From NCBI GenBank assembly GCA_905250025.1, contig CAJNOJ010000011.1, forward strand, positions 129,287 to 193,286: 64,000 nucleotides of DNA. The letters are read 5' to 3'. The position numbers and the translations under genes are program-made. Positions 62,989 to 64,000 of the stretch are shown piece by piece. The DNA is from Adineta ricciae (lineage: Eukaryota; Rotifera; Eurotatoria; Adinetida; Adinetidae). The first letter of the stretch is position 1. Each line of letters begins with the position of its first letter. A model generated the notes under the pieces. That model was not told where the DNA came from and did not search any database. It saw only the letters and a program-made list of their open reading frames with translations.

Positions 62989-63963
62989 ATGGTACAAACG
63001 CGTGTTCTAAAAATAATTGCATCTGGTTTCACTCTATTATTTACCATCTATAGTTTAAAACATTTTCCACCAACGACAAACTGTTGTGTGAAAATCTCGA
63101 CTCCCGAACCAATTGAAGAAGCATTTGTTACATTTTGCGATAGTAACCCTGATTATCTTGCTTTATTAGAAACTGTTCTTGATTCTGTTCATCACTTTTC
63201 AACTCGTCCAATTATCGTCTATGGAATCGATGTTGATTTAAAGCTTAACTTTCAAAAATATCCACGTTCAATTCAACGACGTTTAAAACAAAGCGATTGC
63301 GGCCAATCGATTTATTTTTGTAAACTAGCTGCAATCGTGCATAGTAACGTCAGATATGGAATCTATATCGAAACTGATACGTTAGTTAATTGGAATGTCG
63401 ATGTACTTTTTGATGTTCTACATCAATGGTCATACGCGTTGCCAATAGCCCCTCGTCATCCAAATGATCCGCGAAACTACAAACGATTCTTGAAACAATT
63501 TGATTTGGATTTTTCTAATCGCACAACACCGTACATACACGCACATTTACTATGGACTTTTCGTTCGTATGGATTTCTGCGAGAAGCGCTCGCTTACATG
63601 CAGAAAGGATATTTTCTTGGTGCTAACTACGATGAAACAGGCATCAATGTTCTCCTATGGAAAGCAAAAGCTAATCATACTCTGTGTAAAATAGACCCTT
63701 TCTTTACTTTTCTCTCGGTCTATGAAGCACGTCAACGTCACTGTACAGAATTCTGTCACACAGCATTTATTCTCGTGCATGGAAGTAAAAACTCGACTGA
63801 AATGCGTGATTTATTCGATCGGTTAAAAAGACATGCTGGATTCCCGTTCATTCAAACAGTGAACAATGGATTTCATTATTTAAATCAATCCGAACATTCA
63901 TGTTGCTACCCGGATAGTCGACCATCATCAATTCATCCGTTACTTTGTGAACATTCCGGATAA
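62989..63963 (+). CDS. Type II membrane glycosyltransferase-like protein
   Basis: 324-aa protein from the ATG at 62989, which places a signal anchor at the N-terminus (VLKIIASGFTLLFTIYSL). The luminal part resembles a GT-A fold: AFVTFCDSNPDYLALLETVL, then RPIIVYGID, then KLAAIVHSN and IYIETDTLVN, where the TDT stands at the position of a DxD sugar-nucleotide/metal motif. ANYDETGINVLLWK resembles the acceptor-side DE motif in such families. Cysteines near the C-terminus (CCYPDS, LLCEH) suggest disulfides. Donor and acceptor sugars are unknown. No intron in the called part; an upstream start at 62923 is possible. Confidence 0.68.
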   Translation: MVQTRVLKIIASGFTLLFTIYSLKHFPPTTNCCVKISTPEPIEEAFVTFCDSNPDYLALLETVLDSVHHFSTRPIIVYGIDVDLKLNFQKYPRSIQRRLKQSDCGQSIYFCKLAAIVHSNVRYGIYIETDTLVNWNVDVLFDVLHQWSYALPIAPRHPNDPRNYKRFLKQFDLDFSNRTTPYIHAHLLWTFRSYGFLREALAYMQKGYFLGANYDETGINVLLWKAKANHTLCKIDPFFTFLSVYEARQRHCTEFCHTAFILVHGSKNSTEMRDLFDRLKRHAGFPFIQTVNNGFHYLNQSEHSCCYPDSRPSSIHPLLCEHSG

Positions 63964-64000
63964 AGTGATCATTGAACCGTTTCTCATGATATTTTTTATT

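Overview
The window is animal nuclear DNA, AT-rich and gene-dense, with many short GT–AG introns (most about 48–65 nt). Gene content is metazoan: a perlecan-like matrix protein, a TASK-like K2P channel, a neuropeptide precursor, CEP44, TBC1D25, TBL2, PRMT3, HS6ST and SBK kinase. Alongside these sit a mannitol-dehydrogenase gene of bacterial/fungal type, a methyl-end fatty acid desaturase, an intronless F-box/LRR gene and a single-exon orphan 7TM receptor. That mixture, with the compact intron style, fits a bdelloid rotifer best (Adineta/Rotaria-like). This is inference from gene content; no species marker was read.

Layout. 1–4.3 kb: non-coding. 4.3–5.1 kb: neuropeptide precursor (+) with GxLamide-type peptides. 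6.4–15.8 kb: a large minus-strand heparan-sulfate-proteoglycan/perlecan-like gene that ends without the usual laminin-G domains. 15.8–18.4 kb: mostly empty. 18.5–26.3 kb: methyl-end desaturase (-), mitochondrial aspartate/glutamate carrier (+), a 118-aa uncharacterised protein (+) and PP1 catalytic subunit (-). 28.3–32.4 kb: TBC1D25-like RabGAP (+) and an F-box/LRR protein (-). 33.0–36.1 kb: two tandem Cys-Pro-rich repeat proteins with TATA boxes, then mannitol dehydrogenase (+). 36.2–44.0 kb: TBL2 (-), CEP44 (+), ribosomal protein eL33/RPL35A (-), heparan sulfate 6-O-sulfotransferase (+). 45.8–49.5 kb: K2P channel (+), SBK kinase (-). 52.1–58.7 kb: SRPBCC-fold protein (+), a disordered Ser/Lys-rich protein (-), PRMT3-like methyltransferase (-), a three-module zinc-finger-like protein (-). 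59.4–64.0 kb: a multipass membrane protein (-), an orphan GPCR (-), an unrecognised 139-aa protein (+) and a glycosyltransferase-like type II membrane protein (+).

Genes are independent transcription units, many arranged tail-to-tail with 85–350 bp between stop codons; no operon is evident. Functional links are loose. The perlecan-like core carries a possible heparan-sulfate attachment site (SGD in an acidic Tyr-rich stretch), and HS6ST is a heparan-sulfate-modifying enzyme about 27 kb away.

Most interesting points: (i) two microexons, 12 nt in PP1 and 11 nt in the K2P channel, each encoding the core of the active site or selectivity filter; (ii) a K2P first pore that has lost the filter threonine; (iii) a paired CysProPro-repeat gene family; (iv) an apparently foreign mannitol dehydrogenase with one internal intron; (v) two reading-frame breaks best explained by introns of only 29 and 31 nt; (vi) a perlecan lacking its C-terminal LamG domain; (vii) a PRMT3 whose zinc finger has lost its cysteines.
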